Positions 16,162 to 25,354 of a DNA stretch of 64,000 nt are shown here, piece after piece. Position 1 is the first letter of the stretch; each line of letters begins with the position of its first letter. A program made the translations under genes and the position numbers. The notes below the pieces were generated by a model. The model saw only the letters and a list, made by a program, of their open reading frames with translations. It was not told where the DNA came from and ran no database searches. Origin of the DNA: JAAYPI01 sp963668615 (GTDB taxonomy: Bacteria > Bacteroidota > Bacteroidia > Bacteroidales > Paludibacteraceae); contig CAXXCL010000003.1 of assembly GCA_963668615.2 (NCBI GenBank), positions 434,001-498,000 of the forward strand. The letters are read 5' to 3'.

Positions 16162-17562
16162 TTAACAGAAAAAATCATCTGAAAAGTTAACTAAATACAA
16201 TTTTTGTGTTGCCCGAGTTACGGCAGTATACAGCCAACGCAAAAAGGAAACATCAATAGCTTCTTTTTTTATCATTCCCATATCGACAAATACGTTCTGC
16301 CACTGACCTCCCTGTGCCTTATGACATGTAATAGCATACGAAAATTTAACCTGCAAAGCATTTAGGTAAACGTCATTCCGCATCTTTTTGTATCGGTCTC
16401 TTTTGTTAGATATATCTATATAATCTTCTTCAACCGATGCAAAAAGCTTTTTATTTAATTCTTGCAAATCTGCCGCATTAGGACAATAAAGGGAATCGAG
16501 CAAAATTTTTCCATCTACTTCCCAATCATAATCGATAAAACGTAAGGTAACATCTAAAAAGCTGCAATCGTACAATTCGGTACAACCACGCACTCTGACT
16601 ACCTCGGCAATTTCTCCATTGGCTATAAAATCAAGACCCTCATATTCTTTCCCAAAGGCATAATTATTTCTCACCACCATTAATAAATCTCCCGTTGAAA
16701 CTTTTTCTTCTCTATATAAAACTCTATTTCGAATACCCTCAATATACATACTTGCTCGTTTATTAGAACGAGTAACAACGATGGTTTCCTCCAAACCGGC
16801 ATTTCGGTAGCAAACATCAAGCATCTCGGTAAAATTCTCGCTCGAAGACCTTATAACATCTACTGCAGGTTGTAAAAAAAGAGATTGAGAGCTATCTTCA
16901 TTTTCGATAATATTGCGTATCAACGTTGCATTGAACAAAATACCACTCTTTTCTGCTTGACGCACAACTTGTGTAAGCGTAAATTCCGCTATTTTCAAAC
17001 CATAACTTTCCAATTCACTCTTATCCAAAGCCTTGCTATCGGTTTGCATCACCGGAGGTAATTGTGCGGTATCACCAAGTAACAAAAGCCGACAATTATT
17101 TCCTCCATACACGTAGGTAATCAAGTCATCGAGCAAACGACCGGAACCAAAGGTATTATCGCCCATATTAGCAACCATAGAAGCCTCATCAACTATAAAC
17201 AAGCAGTCTTTACTATTGTTGAATGCCAAATCAAACCGTGAACCTGCATCAGAAGTTTTTTGTCGATAGATTATGCGGTGAATGGTAAATGCACTTTTAG
17301 CCGAATATGCCGATAGCACCTTGGCTGCCCTTCCCGTTGGAGCCATAAGCATAACCGGCTGTTTCAATTCTTCAAACGTTTTGACCAATGCACTTACAAC
17401 AGATGTTTTTCCGGTACCGGCAAATCCTTTAAGTAAAAACAAATTGGCATAGTCAGGCTGCACAAGAAACAACGATAACTTTTTTATTAAAATTTGCTGT
17501 TCTGATGTCGGCTCAAAACCAAAATGCTCCGTTATTTTATTTTCAATAAATTCTTCTATCAT
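16162..17562 (-). CDS. RecD-like ATP-dependent DNA helicase (superfamily 1)
   Basis: 466 residues. Walker A GFAGTGKT is at residues 46-53, then MLMAPTGRAAKVLS (motif Ia), LFIVDEASMV (Walker B/motif II), LLLLGDTAQLPP (motif III), and a UvrD-type C-terminal end with FSYAITCHKAQGGQW and YTAVTRATQKLYLV. This is the short RecD2/AAA_30 helicase common in Bacteroidota, acting 5'-3' on DNA in repair. It lacks the long N-terminal region of true RecD2. It lies alone on the minus strand, divergent from the DUF3822 gene. Confidence 0.88.
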   Translation of the reverse strand: MIEEFIENKITEHFGFEPTSEQQILIKKLSLFLVQPDYANLFLLKGFAGTGKTSVVSALVKTFEELKQPVMLMAPTGRAAKVLSAYSAKSAFTIHRIIYRQKTSDAGSRFDLAFNNSKDCLFIVDEASMVANMGDNTFGSGRLLDDLITYVYGGNNCRLLLLGDTAQLPPVMQTDSKALDKSELESYGLKIAEFTLTQVVRQAEKSGILFNATLIRNIIENEDSSQSLFLQPAVDVIRSSSENFTEMLDVCYRNAGLEETIVVTRSNKRASMYIEGIRNRVLYREEKVSTGDLLMVVRNNYAFGKEYEGLDFIANGEIAEVVRVRGCTELYDCSFLDVTLRFIDYDWEVDGKILLDSLYCPNAADLQELNKKLFASVEEDYIDISNKRDRYKKMRNDVYLNALQVKFSYAITCHKAQGGQWQNVFVDMGMIKKEAIDVSFLRWLYTAVTRATQKLYLVNFSDDFFC

Positions 17563-17677
17563 AAGCGTAAATAAAGGCTAAAAAGACTATTACGAACCAA
17601 AGTTACGCCTATTTGAAAAAATATTGAGGTATTTATATTATTTTTATCAAGAAATATTTTTGTTCAAAATTCTTTCT

Positions 17678-17685
17678 TAACTTTG
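17678..17685 (+). promoter_or_regulatory. -7 promoter element of DUF3822-rsmD
   Basis: TAACTTTG fits the Bacteroidota -7 consensus TAnnTTTG and lies 71 bases before the ATG of the DUF3822 gene. The -33 element is not clear; a TTTG at 17659-17662 is closer than usual. Confidence 0.5.
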
Positions 17686-17755
17686 TGAAGTTGTGATTAT
17701 TTTTTTGTAGGAAAGAGATACTGCAAAAATCAATGTAATAAAGCAAAAGATTATC

Positions 17756-18613
17756 ATGCTAATGCAAAAAAATATTTTTATAGAAGATTCTTTCGATAAA
17801 AATCGCACTTATGAATATAGCTTATCCATTCGCATCTCTGCCGATGGATTTTCTTTTTGCGTGTATGATTCTGCATCCAGGACATACCTTGTATGGAAAA
17901 ATGTGCCATTTGCTAATGCCGACAAAAAATGGAACAAATGTATGTCTTTCTTACTTTGCGAACCATTTTTCACCTATCCGTATAAAGAAGTTTCCATAGT
18001 ATTAGTTAGTGATATAAATACATTGGCTCCTATCAATGTGTTTGAACAAAAAGATTATACCTCTATTCTAAAATTCAATTTTCCGTTCGTGCAAATGGAT
18101 GGTTACTACATACTATCAAACGAAATCGGCATATACGGGATTACCAATATTTTTGCCGTTCCGAAACGTGCCAAAGATTTTTTTGACGAACAATTTCCTC
18201 ACGTGAAATATTACAATTACAATAGTGTTATTCTGTCACGACTGATAAGAGACACAAAAAAAGCTCAAAATGAGCAAGTTGCATTATCCGTCCACGGTAA
18301 ATTAATTTCTATCGCTTATGCAGACAAAGGCAAACTGCAATTTTCTAACAATTTTACAGTAGAAACAGCCTCGGACATTGCCTATTTATGTGCCAATGTT
18401 TACGAACAATTCAATCTTAACCAACACCAAACGAAGATTGTTATTTCAGGGGGCGTAACTAAAAAAGATGAAGTCATTTCTCTGTTGCGGAAACACATCA
18501 ACAACTGCGAATTGGAAAATCTGTCAGAAGATTTCAATTACCAAACATCATTCAACACAGAAGACATCTATCAAATATCGGATTTATTAAACACACCCTT
18601 ATGCGTATTATAA
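17756..18613 (+). CDS. DUF3822 family protein
   Basis: 285 residues, opening with an IRISADGFSFCVYD block and continuing as an actin-like/ribonuclease-H-like fold, as expected for DUF3822, a Bacteroidota-specific family of unknown function. No signal peptide or membrane segment is present, so it should be cytoplasmic. Its end overlaps the rsmD start by 13 bases, which couples the two in translation. The same pairing is common in Bacteroidales, which hints at a ribosome-related role, but that is inference from context. Confidence 0.8.
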   Translation: MLMQKNIFIEDSFDKNRTYEYSLSIRISADGFSFCVYDSASRTYLVWKNVPFANADKKWNKCMSFLLCEPFFTYPYKEVSIVLVSDINTLAPINVFEQKDYTSILKFNFPFVQMDGYYILSNEIGIYGITNIFAVPKRAKDFFDEQFPHVKYYNYNSVILSRLIRDTKKAQNEQVALSVHGKLISIAYADKGKLQFSNNFTVETASDIAYLCANVYEQFNLNQHQTKIVISGGVTKKDEVISLLRKHINNCELENLSEDFNYQTSFNTEDIYQISDLLNTPLCVL

Positions 18614-19140
18614 GCGGCGAATTTAAGGGAAGGAGATTTACCCCTCCGGCAAATCTGAAAGCTAGACCTACTACTGATTTTGCCAAAGAGGGAATTTTCA
18701 ATGTTTTAGCAAATTTCATCGACTTTGAAGACATAACCGTCCTCGATTTATTTTCCGGAAGTGGTAGTATTTCATTTGAATTTGCTTCTCGTGGTGCCAA
18801 ACAAGTTACATCAATTGAACAAAATTACCAGCACGTTTGTTTTATCAAAAAAATAGCAGACGAACTTAAAATCAAAACCATAAATGCAATAAAAGGTGAT
18901 GTTTTTAAATTTATTTCGACATCAAAGTTTCAGTACGACATTATTTTTGCAGATCCTCCTTACGAATTAGACAAATTACCCCTTTTACCGGAATTGGTAT
19001 TAAATTCCTCTTTGCTAAAACCAAATGCATTGTTTGTTTTGGAACATGGCAAGAGAAATAACTTTGCGGACAATAAATGCTTTAAAGAAACGAGATCTTA
19101 CGGCAACGTTCATTTCAGCATATTTGAAAAAGTCGAATAA
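18601..19140 (+). CDS. rsmD: 16S rRNA (guanine(966)-N2)-methyltransferase RsmD
   Basis: 179 residues. N-terminal MRIISGEFKGRRF and RPTTDFAKEGIFNVL are diagnostic for RsmD. The SAM site is VLDLFSGSGSISFEFASRGA and the catalytic motif is DPPY in IIFADPPYELD. It methylates the exocyclic amine of G966 in the small-subunit rRNA. It overlaps the upstream DUF3822 gene by 13 bases and converges with the next gene, whose stop codon directly abuts its own. Confidence 0.93.
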   Translation: MRIISGEFKGRRFTPPANLKARPTTDFAKEGIFNVLANFIDFEDITVLDLFSGSGSISFEFASRGAKQVTSIEQNYQHVCFIKKIADELKIKTINAIKGDVFKFISTSKFQYDIIFADPPYELDKLPLLPELVLNSSLLKPNALFVLEHGKRNNFADNKCFKETRSYGNVHFSIFEKVE

Positions 19141-20175
19141 TTACTTTTCTTTTTCTTGAAGAAAAAAGTCCACGTAAATGGGCAAATGATCGGAAAAACC
19201 ACCCATATATTTCATTCCTAAAAATGTACGGAAAGGTTTTTTACCTAAAAAATGTTCGTCATCTTGCAATAAAAAATCCGCATCAAAAATATGCACATTT
19301 TTTTGTGAAGTACATAAAATGGATGACGGTTGTAATAAATTTTTGGATATAATCATTTGATCCAACACACCCCACTCTCCTTGGTTTTTGTGTGTGCCGA
19401 CGTCCGGTCGACTATTCAATTCATAATACAAGTTATACAAATCGGCAGAGTCTTTACTTTCTGTTATTCGTTTGGCTTTCAATATATTGAGTAGACTTTC
19501 ATTGTTTGGATAATCATTAAAATCGCCCATAATCAATATGTTTGCCTTTTTTCTTTCAGCTAAAATGCTATCAACATGTTGTCTTAACACTGAAGCCACC
19601 CATCTACGATTATCCTCCGACTCTAACTCTCCACCCAGTCTAGAAGGAAAGTGACAAACAAATACGTGCAAAGTATCTATGTTCAAAACAACCCCTTTCA
19701 CATACAAAATATCACGTGTTGTCAGATTTTTATTTTCCGGATAATGGATAGGGATATTTCGCTTTTCCAAAGGCTCAAAACTTTTCCTTTGATACAATAA
19801 AGCGACATCAATACCTCGCTTATCTGGAGATTCAAAATGCACATATGAGTAATGCTGTTCTTTTAATGGCGACTGATACACCAATTTTTTAATAACATTT
19901 TCATTTTCCACCTCACACAATCCGACTAATGCGGGAGGTTCCCACTGTCCGATAATAGTAATGACCTTTGCTATTTTTGCAATCTTTTGTTTAAGTTTAT
20001 TCGGAGTCCAATGGTAGGCTCCTTCGGGAGTAAAATCTTCATCAAAGGTGAGAGAATCGTCATCACAATCGAACAAATTTTCGACATTGTAGGACATAAC
20101 CCGAAAAGATGTTTGAGCAAAACTGCAACACGAAACGAATAGTAAAAGGGCTAATAATCTTATCCTCATCGGCAT
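19141..20175 (-). CDS. Secreted endonuclease/exonuclease/phosphatase family protein
   Basis: 344 residues with a signal peptide (LLALLLFVSCCSFAQ). Catalytic motifs of the EEP fold are visible: RVMSYNVENLFD, VGLCEVENE (metal-binding Glu), IDVALLYQ, LIMGDFNDYPNN and the final GGFSDHLPIYVDF with the catalytic Asp-His pair. It is likely an extracytoplasmic nuclease or phosphodiesterase. The start codon overlaps the stop of the upstream lipoprotein gene (TAATG), so the two are translationally coupled. Confidence 0.85.
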   Translation of the reverse strand: MPMRIRLLALLLFVSCCSFAQTSFRVMSYNVENLFDCDDDSLTFDEDFTPEGAYHWTPNKLKQKIAKIAKVITIIGQWEPPALVGLCEVENENVIKKLVYQSPLKEQHYSYVHFESPDKRGIDVALLYQRKSFEPLEKRNIPIHYPENKNLTTRDILYVKGVVLNIDTLHVFVCHFPSRLGGELESEDNRRWVASVLRQHVDSILAERKKANILIMGDFNDYPNNESLLNILKAKRITESKDSADLYNLYYELNSRPDVGTHKNQGEWGVLDQMIISKNLLQPSSILCTSQKNVHIFDADFLLQDDEHFLGKKPFRTFLGMKYMGGFSDHLPIYVDFFLQEKEK

Positions 20176-21626
20176 TATTCGACTATATATTCGTAAGCAC
20201 CGATATCTGCCTTACCATCAGACAACCGACTGTTACCATCCATGTCAAACGGATAAAGTTGTGCCACTGAGTTATCAGCTGTTCCTATGGCACCTGAAGA
20301 AGATTTCAAATGAAAATCATAGGTATAATTATCCGCATCAATTGTAAACAAAGGATCTTGATTGAAAATGGCATTTTGGTAATGTTCTTCAATTATGATT
20401 GAGGTTTTAATTTTCAACAAACAAGCAAGAAAATTATAATTAAAAGTGGCTGAGACATCTTGTCCATTATATTTATTATTGAATGTTACTTCATTACTCC
20501 AAGTACCGTAAACAATACAGTTATTAAAATCCGCCTTTACCAAAGGAGCTTCTACATACGATTCGTCTGTTAAAACATAATTAGACAACATGATGGAAGA
20601 TGTACTCCGTGCTATCCACGAAAAAGAAAAATAATTGGCAAACGTACAATGGTTAAACTCATAACGTCCACCTCTTACTTGCAAACAATACGTTCCCGAA
20701 TTATAAATCACAGAATTGTTCAGCTGAATATTCGTATTAATTGCCACAATGCAATTTCCCGACATATTTCCGACAAAACTGTTTTCCATTTTTAAAATCG
20801 GCGTATCAATGGCTGAAGAATCTACTTGAATACCCGAAGTCGCATTTTTCACTACAACGTACTTCATTTCATTTCCGGTACTTCCGGTAAGAAAACGAAT
20901 ACCGCCCCATTGACCGGGAACTTTATCATATGGCAAATTGTCAAACATTTTATCTTGCCTATCACCCCTAAACACGACCGGATTTTGTTTTGTTCCATTC
21001 GCTAAAAGTGTTCCCTCTACCTGCAAAGTCGCCCCCTTGGCAAAAAACAATTTCACGCCTTCTTGCAATGCTAAAGTTTTACCTGCTGATACTTTCAACG
21101 TATCGGAAATAAGATATGGTTTTTCCGCCTGCCATATAGTATCGGCATTTATCGTTTTTTTACTTATACGATAGGCATCCTGACCATAGGCAGTCAAAAT
21201 GACCTGTTGACGATTGGTATTGGTTAAAAATGAAATGGAATCCGTAACCAAAAATGGTGTATTTTGATTACTGGGGTCAATATATACCTGAACAAAAATA
21301 GTCATACTATCTTTTGCCAAAATTTCCACATTTTGCAGGGCATCTGTTTTAACGCCATTAATGTTTATGGCAAAATTTTGTGAACCATTAAGCACTATCG
21401 AACTGATAACCAATTTATTATTGGAATTATTATAAACCTTCAAACGCTGAGTGGCAGAACCTTTCTGAGTAAAAATAGTATCAAAGGAAATGGTATCGGC
21501 AGAGAAAGACAACGCAACAGAAGGATCGTGATTCACAATTTGATCTTCACAACTCATCAAACAAAAGGAAATGAAAAGTAAAATGAGAAAACTGACACCT
21601 TTTGTGTTGTCATTGAATCGAAACAT
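20175..21626 (-). CDS. Beta-helix lipoprotein (right-handed parallel beta-helix/choice-of-anchor type)
   Basis: 483 residues. The signal ends in the lipobox CLMSC at about residue 26, so the protein is lipid-anchored. Residues 60-150 look like an Ig-like domain (FDTIFTQKGSATQRLKVYN). From about 170 the repeating strand pattern of a right-handed beta-helix follows (LQEGVKLFFAKGATLQVEG, then MENSFVGNMSGNCIVA). The C-terminus (DMDGNSRLSDGKADIGAYEY) is the end motif of choice-of-anchor Q proteins, usually surface proteins or lyase-like. No catalytic residues are identified. Co-transcribed with the EEP protein. Confidence 0.78.
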   Translation of the reverse strand: MFRFNDNTKGVSFLILLFISFCLMSCEDQIVNHDPSVALSFSADTISFDTIFTQKGSATQRLKVYNNSNNKLVISSIVLNGSQNFAININGVKTDALQNVEILAKDSMTIFVQVYIDPSNQNTPFLVTDSISFLTNTNRQQVILTAYGQDAYRISKKTINADTIWQAEKPYLISDTLKVSAGKTLALQEGVKLFFAKGATLQVEGTLLANGTKQNPVVFRGDRQDKMFDNLPYDKVPGQWGGIRFLTGSTGNEMKYVVVKNATSGIQVDSSAIDTPILKMENSFVGNMSGNCIVAINTNIQLNNSVIYNSGTYCLQVRGGRYEFNHCTFANYFSFSWIARSTSSIMLSNYVLTDESYVEAPLVKADFNNCIVYGTWSNEVTFNNKYNGQDVSATFNYNFLACLLKIKTSIIIEEHYQNAIFNQDPLFTIDADNYTYDFHLKSSSGAIGTADNSVAQLYPFDMDGNSRLSDGKADIGAYEYIVE

Positions 21627-21655
21627 ACATCGAGGCTTTAAATATATTTATGCTA

Positions 21656-21663
21656 CAAATTTA
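21656..21663 (-). promoter_or_regulatory. -7 promoter element for the beta-helix lipoprotein unit
   Basis: TAAATTTG on the minus strand matches TAnnTTTG and lies 30 bases upstream of the lipoprotein ATG at 21626. Confidence 0.55.
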
Positions 21664-21672
21664 TGATAATAG

Positions 21673-21704
21673 ATTGTTTTTCCGTAATATTTCACGTAGA
21701 TTTG
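21673..21704 (+). promoter_or_regulatory. Promoter for the 21731-23383 gene group
   Basis: ATTG (21673-21676), a 20-base spacer and TAGATTTG (21697-21704) make a good Bacteroidota promoter. The start of transcription would be about 20 bases before the ATG at 21731, which supports that start over the upstream one at 21650. Confidence 0.65.
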
Positions 21705-21730
21705 TCTCATTATTAACTAAAAAAACACGC

Positions 21731-22021
21731 ATGGCAAGTAAAAGATACTTAAAAAAAAGCATACAATTTATTTTTTCTAATCTATTAACAGAATGTTACA
21801 CCGCATCTATTTTATTTCCTAAAATAAGTGAAGAGAAATTAGCCGAAACAGTCGCAAAAATCATCAACAAAAACGACGAATTAACAAAAAGAGCAGGAAG
21901 ACCTGACGGAAAAGAAAATAGTCAAAGGGTTCAATTGTATTACAACAAATTACAAGCAGATTTAAGCAAATCGGTTGCTGAAATTGCCGAAGATATTGAC
22001 AAATTATACCAATCAAAGTAA
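21731..22021 (+). CDS. Small conserved-looking hypothetical protein
   Basis: 96 residues from the ATG at 21731; the promoter lies between this and an earlier start at 21650. The protein is basic at the N-terminus (MASKRYLKKSI) and then helical, with SEEKLAETVAKIINKNDELTKRA followed by a charged stretch and a second helix, SVAEIAEDIDKLYQSK. No signal, membrane segment or cysteine motif; probably a cytoplasmic helical-bundle protein. It stands 13 bases before the acyltransferase gene. Function unknown. Confidence 0.7.
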   Translation: MASKRYLKKSIQFIFSNLLTECYTASILFPKISEEKLAETVAKIINKNDELTKRAGRPDGKENSQRVQLYYNKLQADLSKSVAEIAEDIDKLYQSK

Positions 22022-22034
22022 TCCAAAGGGAATA

Positions 22035-22595
22035 ATGAAAAAACTTTGTTATTTTCTATTATGGTTATTCGGCTGGAAAACCGACACGAAAATTCCTGAT
22101 GTCAAAAAAGCGGTTATGTGCGTTGCCCCACATACAAGCAATTGGGATTTTATTATTGGCGAATTGTTTTATACAGCTCTTGGCGGAAAAGCATCTTTTC
22201 TAATAAAAGAAGAATGGTTAAAACCTCCTTTCGGATTCATTTTAAAAAAATTAGGAGGAATTGGTGTAAATAGAAGTAAAAACAACTCTCTTACCGAAAG
22301 TTTGGCTCAAATTTTCAAAGAAAAAGATGAATTTCACTTGGCTATTACTCCCGAAGGGACAAGGAAACGAAGTGAAAAATGGAAACTTGGCTTTTACCAT
22401 ATTGCTAAAAAAGCAGGGGTTCCCATCATATTGGTAACCATAGACTACAAATACAAAGAAGCTAAGTTTATGACGATTTTTTACCCTACCGATAATGAGG
22501 AAGAAGACATAAACAATATCAAACGTTTTTACGAAGGTGCAAATGGCAAATTTCCCGAACGGTTTTCACTGGGTAAAAATTACCGACCTAAATGA
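22035..22595 (+). CDS. PlsC-like 1-acylglycerol-3-phosphate acyltransferase family protein
   Basis: 186 residues. The catalytic HxxxxD motif is HTSNWD, and the glycerophosphate-binding block is ITPEGTRKRSEKWKLGFYHIA, both typical of the LPLAT superfamily. It is the compact variant of about 190 residues common in Bacteroidota, with a short hydrophobic N-terminus (LCYFLLWLFGW). It would transfer an acyl chain to a glycerolipid or similar acceptor at the inner membrane. The stop overlaps the next start by 4 bases (ATGA). Confidence 0.85.
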   Translation: MKKLCYFLLWLFGWKTDTKIPDVKKAVMCVAPHTSNWDFIIGELFYTALGGKASFLIKEEWLKPPFGFILKKLGGIGVNRSKNNSLTESLAQIFKEKDEFHLAITPEGTRKRSEKWKLGFYHIAKKAGVPIILVTIDYKYKEAKFMTIFYPTDNEEEDINNIKRFYEGANGKFPERFSLGKNYRPK

Positions 22596-23383
22596 TTAGC
22601 AACGACCTAAATATCAGTTTAATACAAACAAATTTATTTTGGGAGGATAAAAAGAGTAATTTGGATTCGTTTTTCAAACGAATCCAAAGCATTACCTCTT
22701 CTCAACCCGATATTGTTGTATTACCGGAGATGTTTAGTACAGGCTTTACCATGAATTCGGCGTCTCTTGCCGAAACAAACAACGGAGAAACGATGCAGAG
22801 AGTTGTTTCGTGGTCGAAAAAATACGACATCGCTATTTTTGGAAGCTTTATTGCTTCCGAAAATGGTAATTTTTACAACAGAGGTTTTGCCGCTTTGCCC
22901 GATAATCAAATATTTTTTTACGACAAACGGCATCTTTTTTCTATGAGTGGAGAAAACAACATATTTTCACCGGGAAAAACAAACACGATTGTCTCTTACA
23001 AAGGATGGAATATTGCGTTATCAATTTGTTATGATTTGCGTTTCCCTGTTTGGTTACGAAACAAGCAAAACAAATACGATATTCTTTTAGTCATGGCTAA
23101 TTGGCCCGAAAGCAGAAAGGATGCCTTCAATATTCTTTTGAAAGCCCGTGCCATCGAAAACGCGTGTTACGTATGTGCTTGTAACAGAATTGGAAAAGAT
23201 AAAGACGGCTTAAATTATTCAGGAAACTCACAAGTTATCAACTACAAAGGAAACATCATTGCAAAGGGTGACGAAAATAGCGATGAAATCATCACAACTA
23301 CCTTAAGAAAGAAAGAGCTTTCCCTTTTCAGAGAAAAATTCCCAGTCTGGAAAGATACCGATTCATTCACCATTATCGATTAG
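22592..23383 (+). CDS. Nitrilase-superfamily amidase (omega-amidase YafV/NIT2-like)
   Basis: 263 residues. The Glu-Lys-Cys triad is visible: Glu46 (VVLPEMFSTGF), Lys112 (FYDKRHLFS) and Cys146 (SICYDLRFP). The FSTGF and MSGE features fit the YafV branch, which hydrolyses alpha-ketoglutaramate and alpha-ketosuccinamate. YafV/NIT2 enzymes accompany methionine salvage transamination, but this gene lies 10 kb from the sulfur locus and is coupled to the acyltransferase, so no link is claimed. Confidence 0.87.
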   Translation: MISNDLNISLIQTNLFWEDKKSNLDSFFKRIQSITSSQPDIVVLPEMFSTGFTMNSASLAETNNGETMQRVVSWSKKYDIAIFGSFIASENGNFYNRGFAALPDNQIFFYDKRHLFSMSGENNIFSPGKTNTIVSYKGWNIALSICYDLRFPVWLRNKQNKYDILLVMANWPESRKDAFNILLKARAIENACYVCACNRIGKDKDGLNYSGNSQVINYKGNIIAKGDENSDEIITTTLRKKELSLFREKFPVWKDTDSFTIID

Positions 23384-23387
23384 AATC

Positions 23388-23912
23388 TTATTGGTTTACC
23401 AATTGGTAAAATACCGCATCATCAAAACCGAAAGGCATTTTCAACCAAGCTTTTTTTATTCCTACAGCCACAAAACCTGCTTTTTCAACCATTTTTTTAG
23501 AGGGTTCATTTTTTTGAGGAACATGACAATATAATTGTTTCAATCCCAAAAAATCAAAAGCATACTCTTTCACTAATGCCATCGCCATAGAAGAAAAACC
23601 TTGTTGTTGAAAGGTTTTATCAATCAGGATACCAAGCTCAGCCCTTTGATGATAAGGATCATAATTAAACAAATCAACTGCTCCAATCGCCCTTTTATCA
23701 ACCTTTCGTTCTACTATCAAACGCAATTCTTTGTTTTCATAAATATCTCTTTGGGCATTAAGCAAATATTGCTTGATGGCAAACCTAGAATATGGAGCTA
23801 ACGTGTTGCCATATTGCCAATATTCGGCATTGTTTTCCCAAACATAAAAGAGTTCCAAATCTTCGGGCTCTAGTGCTCTTAAAGCAATAATATCGTTTTG
23901 CAATAATGGCAT
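23388..23912 (-). CDS. GNAT family N-acetyltransferase (RimJ/RimL-type)
   Basis: 174 residues. The opening LRALEPEDLELFYVWEN and the acetyl-CoA segment RAELGILIDKTFQQQGFSSMA (motif A) mark a GNAT, with the ending YCHVPQKNEPSKKMVEKAGF typical of the RimL/SpeG group. The acceptor cannot be told from sequence: a small molecule amine or a protein N-terminus are both possible. It is 6 bases from the glycosyltransferase upstream on the same strand. Confidence 0.85.
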   Translation of the reverse strand: MPLLQNDIIALRALEPEDLELFYVWENNAEYWQYGNTLAPYSRFAIKQYLLNAQRDIYENKELRLIVERKVDKRAIGAVDLFNYDPYHQRAELGILIDKTFQQQGFSSMAMALVKEYAFDFLGLKQLYCHVPQKNEPSKKMVEKAGFVAVGIKKAWLKMPFGFDDAVFYQLVNQ

Positions 23913-23918
23913 AATAAT

Positions 23919-24896
23919 TTATATAGTTATATCAAACTTGGGATGGTAAATCTTAACTCGGGCAACCCTTTTTTTTTCTTCAACCAAGGCAATAATTTCT
24001 TGATAAGACATTTCATCGGTTGAAACTACAATTTCAGGTAATTTTGAAACCCTATTTTTTTTTCTTTTACCGAGAAATTGGTAAAAACAAACCGCAAAAG
24101 CGACAAAGAAATTAAAAATATAGGTCTTTTTAGCAAAATGTTTTTTGTAAAAAATCAGCATCGACTGGTAAAAGGCTTTTTGATGTTTACCGTCTCCCTT
24201 TTTTGCACTTTCACCTTTATAATGGAGGATTGTGGTCGGAACATAAAAATTTTTCAAACCACTCAATGTTATTCTGTAAGACAAATCAATATCTTCTCCA
24301 TACATAAAAAACTGTTCATCTAACAAAATTTCCTCTTTTAATTCCTTTTTGTTCAATAGCATAAAAGCACCCGCCAAAATGGGAACTTCACCACAAGAAG
24401 TTTCTTCAAGGGAAGGAAAATAATACCCATTGAAAAAATTACCGGAAGAAAAAAGTCTATTAAGTCCCATTATTTTGCAAAACGAAGCCCAGACAGTTGG
24501 TATACCTCTTTTTGACTCAGGCAAGAAACAACCGATTCCATTAACCATACGAACTCCCAAGGCACCAAAACTGTTAGTATTATCGGCAAAATCACAAACA
24601 CAAGTCAAGGTTTGCTCTGCTATGATGGTATCCGGATTGAGCAATAAAACATATTCTCCTTGAGCAGACAAAATGCCCTGATTATTGGCTTTGGAAAAAC
24701 CGACATTTGCGGCGTTAGCAATAAAACGGACGGACGGAAAATAATGTTGCACTAGCTTTTGAGAATCATCTCTAGAATTATTATCTACAACAATAACTTC
24801 ACCAATAATATGTTCCATAGATTTAAAAACAGCATCCAAACATTGCAAGAGCAAATTCTGAACTTTGTAATTAACTATAACAACAGATAATTTCAT
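23919..24896 (-). CDS. Family 2 glycosyltransferase
   Basis: 325 residues. The GT-A core is clear: LSVVIVNYKVQNLL, then VVDNNSRDDS with the sugar-nucleotide Asp, LLLNPDTII with the DxD-like motif, and the acceptor block FFMYGEDIDLSYR. It resembles the rhamnosyl/wbbL-type transferases of surface polysaccharide synthesis. One weak hydrophobic segment is near residue 265. It is followed by the GNAT gene and preceded by a HAD gene on the same strand. Confidence 0.88.
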   Translation of the reverse strand: MKLSVVIVNYKVQNLLLQCLDAVFKSMEHIIGEVIVVDNNSRDDSQKLVQHYFPSVRFIANAANVGFSKANNQGILSAQGEYVLLLNPDTIIAEQTLTCVCDFADNTNSFGALGVRMVNGIGCFLPESKRGIPTVWASFCKIMGLNRLFSSGNFFNGYYFPSLEETSCGEVPILAGAFMLLNKKELKEEILLDEQFFMYGEDIDLSYRITLSGLKNFYVPTTILHYKGESAKKGDGKHQKAFYQSMLIFYKKHFAKKTYIFNFFVAFAVCFYQFLGKRKKNRVSKLPEIVVSTDEMSYQEIIALVEEKKRVARVKIYHPKFDITI

Positions 24897-24905
24897 AAAA
24901 AAGAG

Positions 24906-25331
24906 TTAAGAACGTTGTAACCATTCTCCAAAACGAATAAAAACATTTTTCGGCTTTGGAATCTCATATTCAGCTCCATAAGTAGGTCTTACTTTACCCA
25001 TAATCATGGCATAAATGACTCCCCAATCGGGTAATCCGCCAAGGTTACGATCATCTATAAAAACATCAGCTTTTATTTTACGGGTAATTCCTTCGTCAAA
25101 TTGTTCTTCGGGATAATTTTTATTTACCGCATAAAAATCCACTCCTCGTTCGTGGCAATAATCAACGGCGTCTTGCAAAAATTTGCCTTCTCTTACTGTC
25201 CACAAGACAAGTAAATGCTGATTGTCTTGTCGTATTTTTTTTAACGTTTCAATGGCAAACGGTATCTCCTTGCCTATCCTCGGATAATCATTTTCTACTA
25301 TTGTCCCATCAAAATCAACAGCTATAATCAT
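24906..25331 (-). CDS. HAD-like hydrolase (BT0820-type)
   Basis: 141 residues. Motif I is VDFDGTIVE with two Asp nucleophile/acid residues, motif II is the Thr in LWTVREG, and the final motif is VFIDDRNLGG. The compact size without a large cap matches the BT0820-like Bacteroidales HAD phosphatases. The substrate is unknown. It lies 9 bases before the glycosyltransferase gene. Confidence 0.82.
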   Translation of the reverse strand: MIIAVDFDGTIVENDYPRIGKEIPFAIETLKKIRQDNQHLLVLWTVREGKFLQDAVDYCHERGVDFYAVNKNYPEEQFDEGITRKIKADVFIDDRNLGGLPDWGVIYAMIMGKVRPTYGAEYEIPKPKNVFIRFGEWLQRS

Positions 25332-25354
25332 TTGGTTATCTTTAATATGGTTAT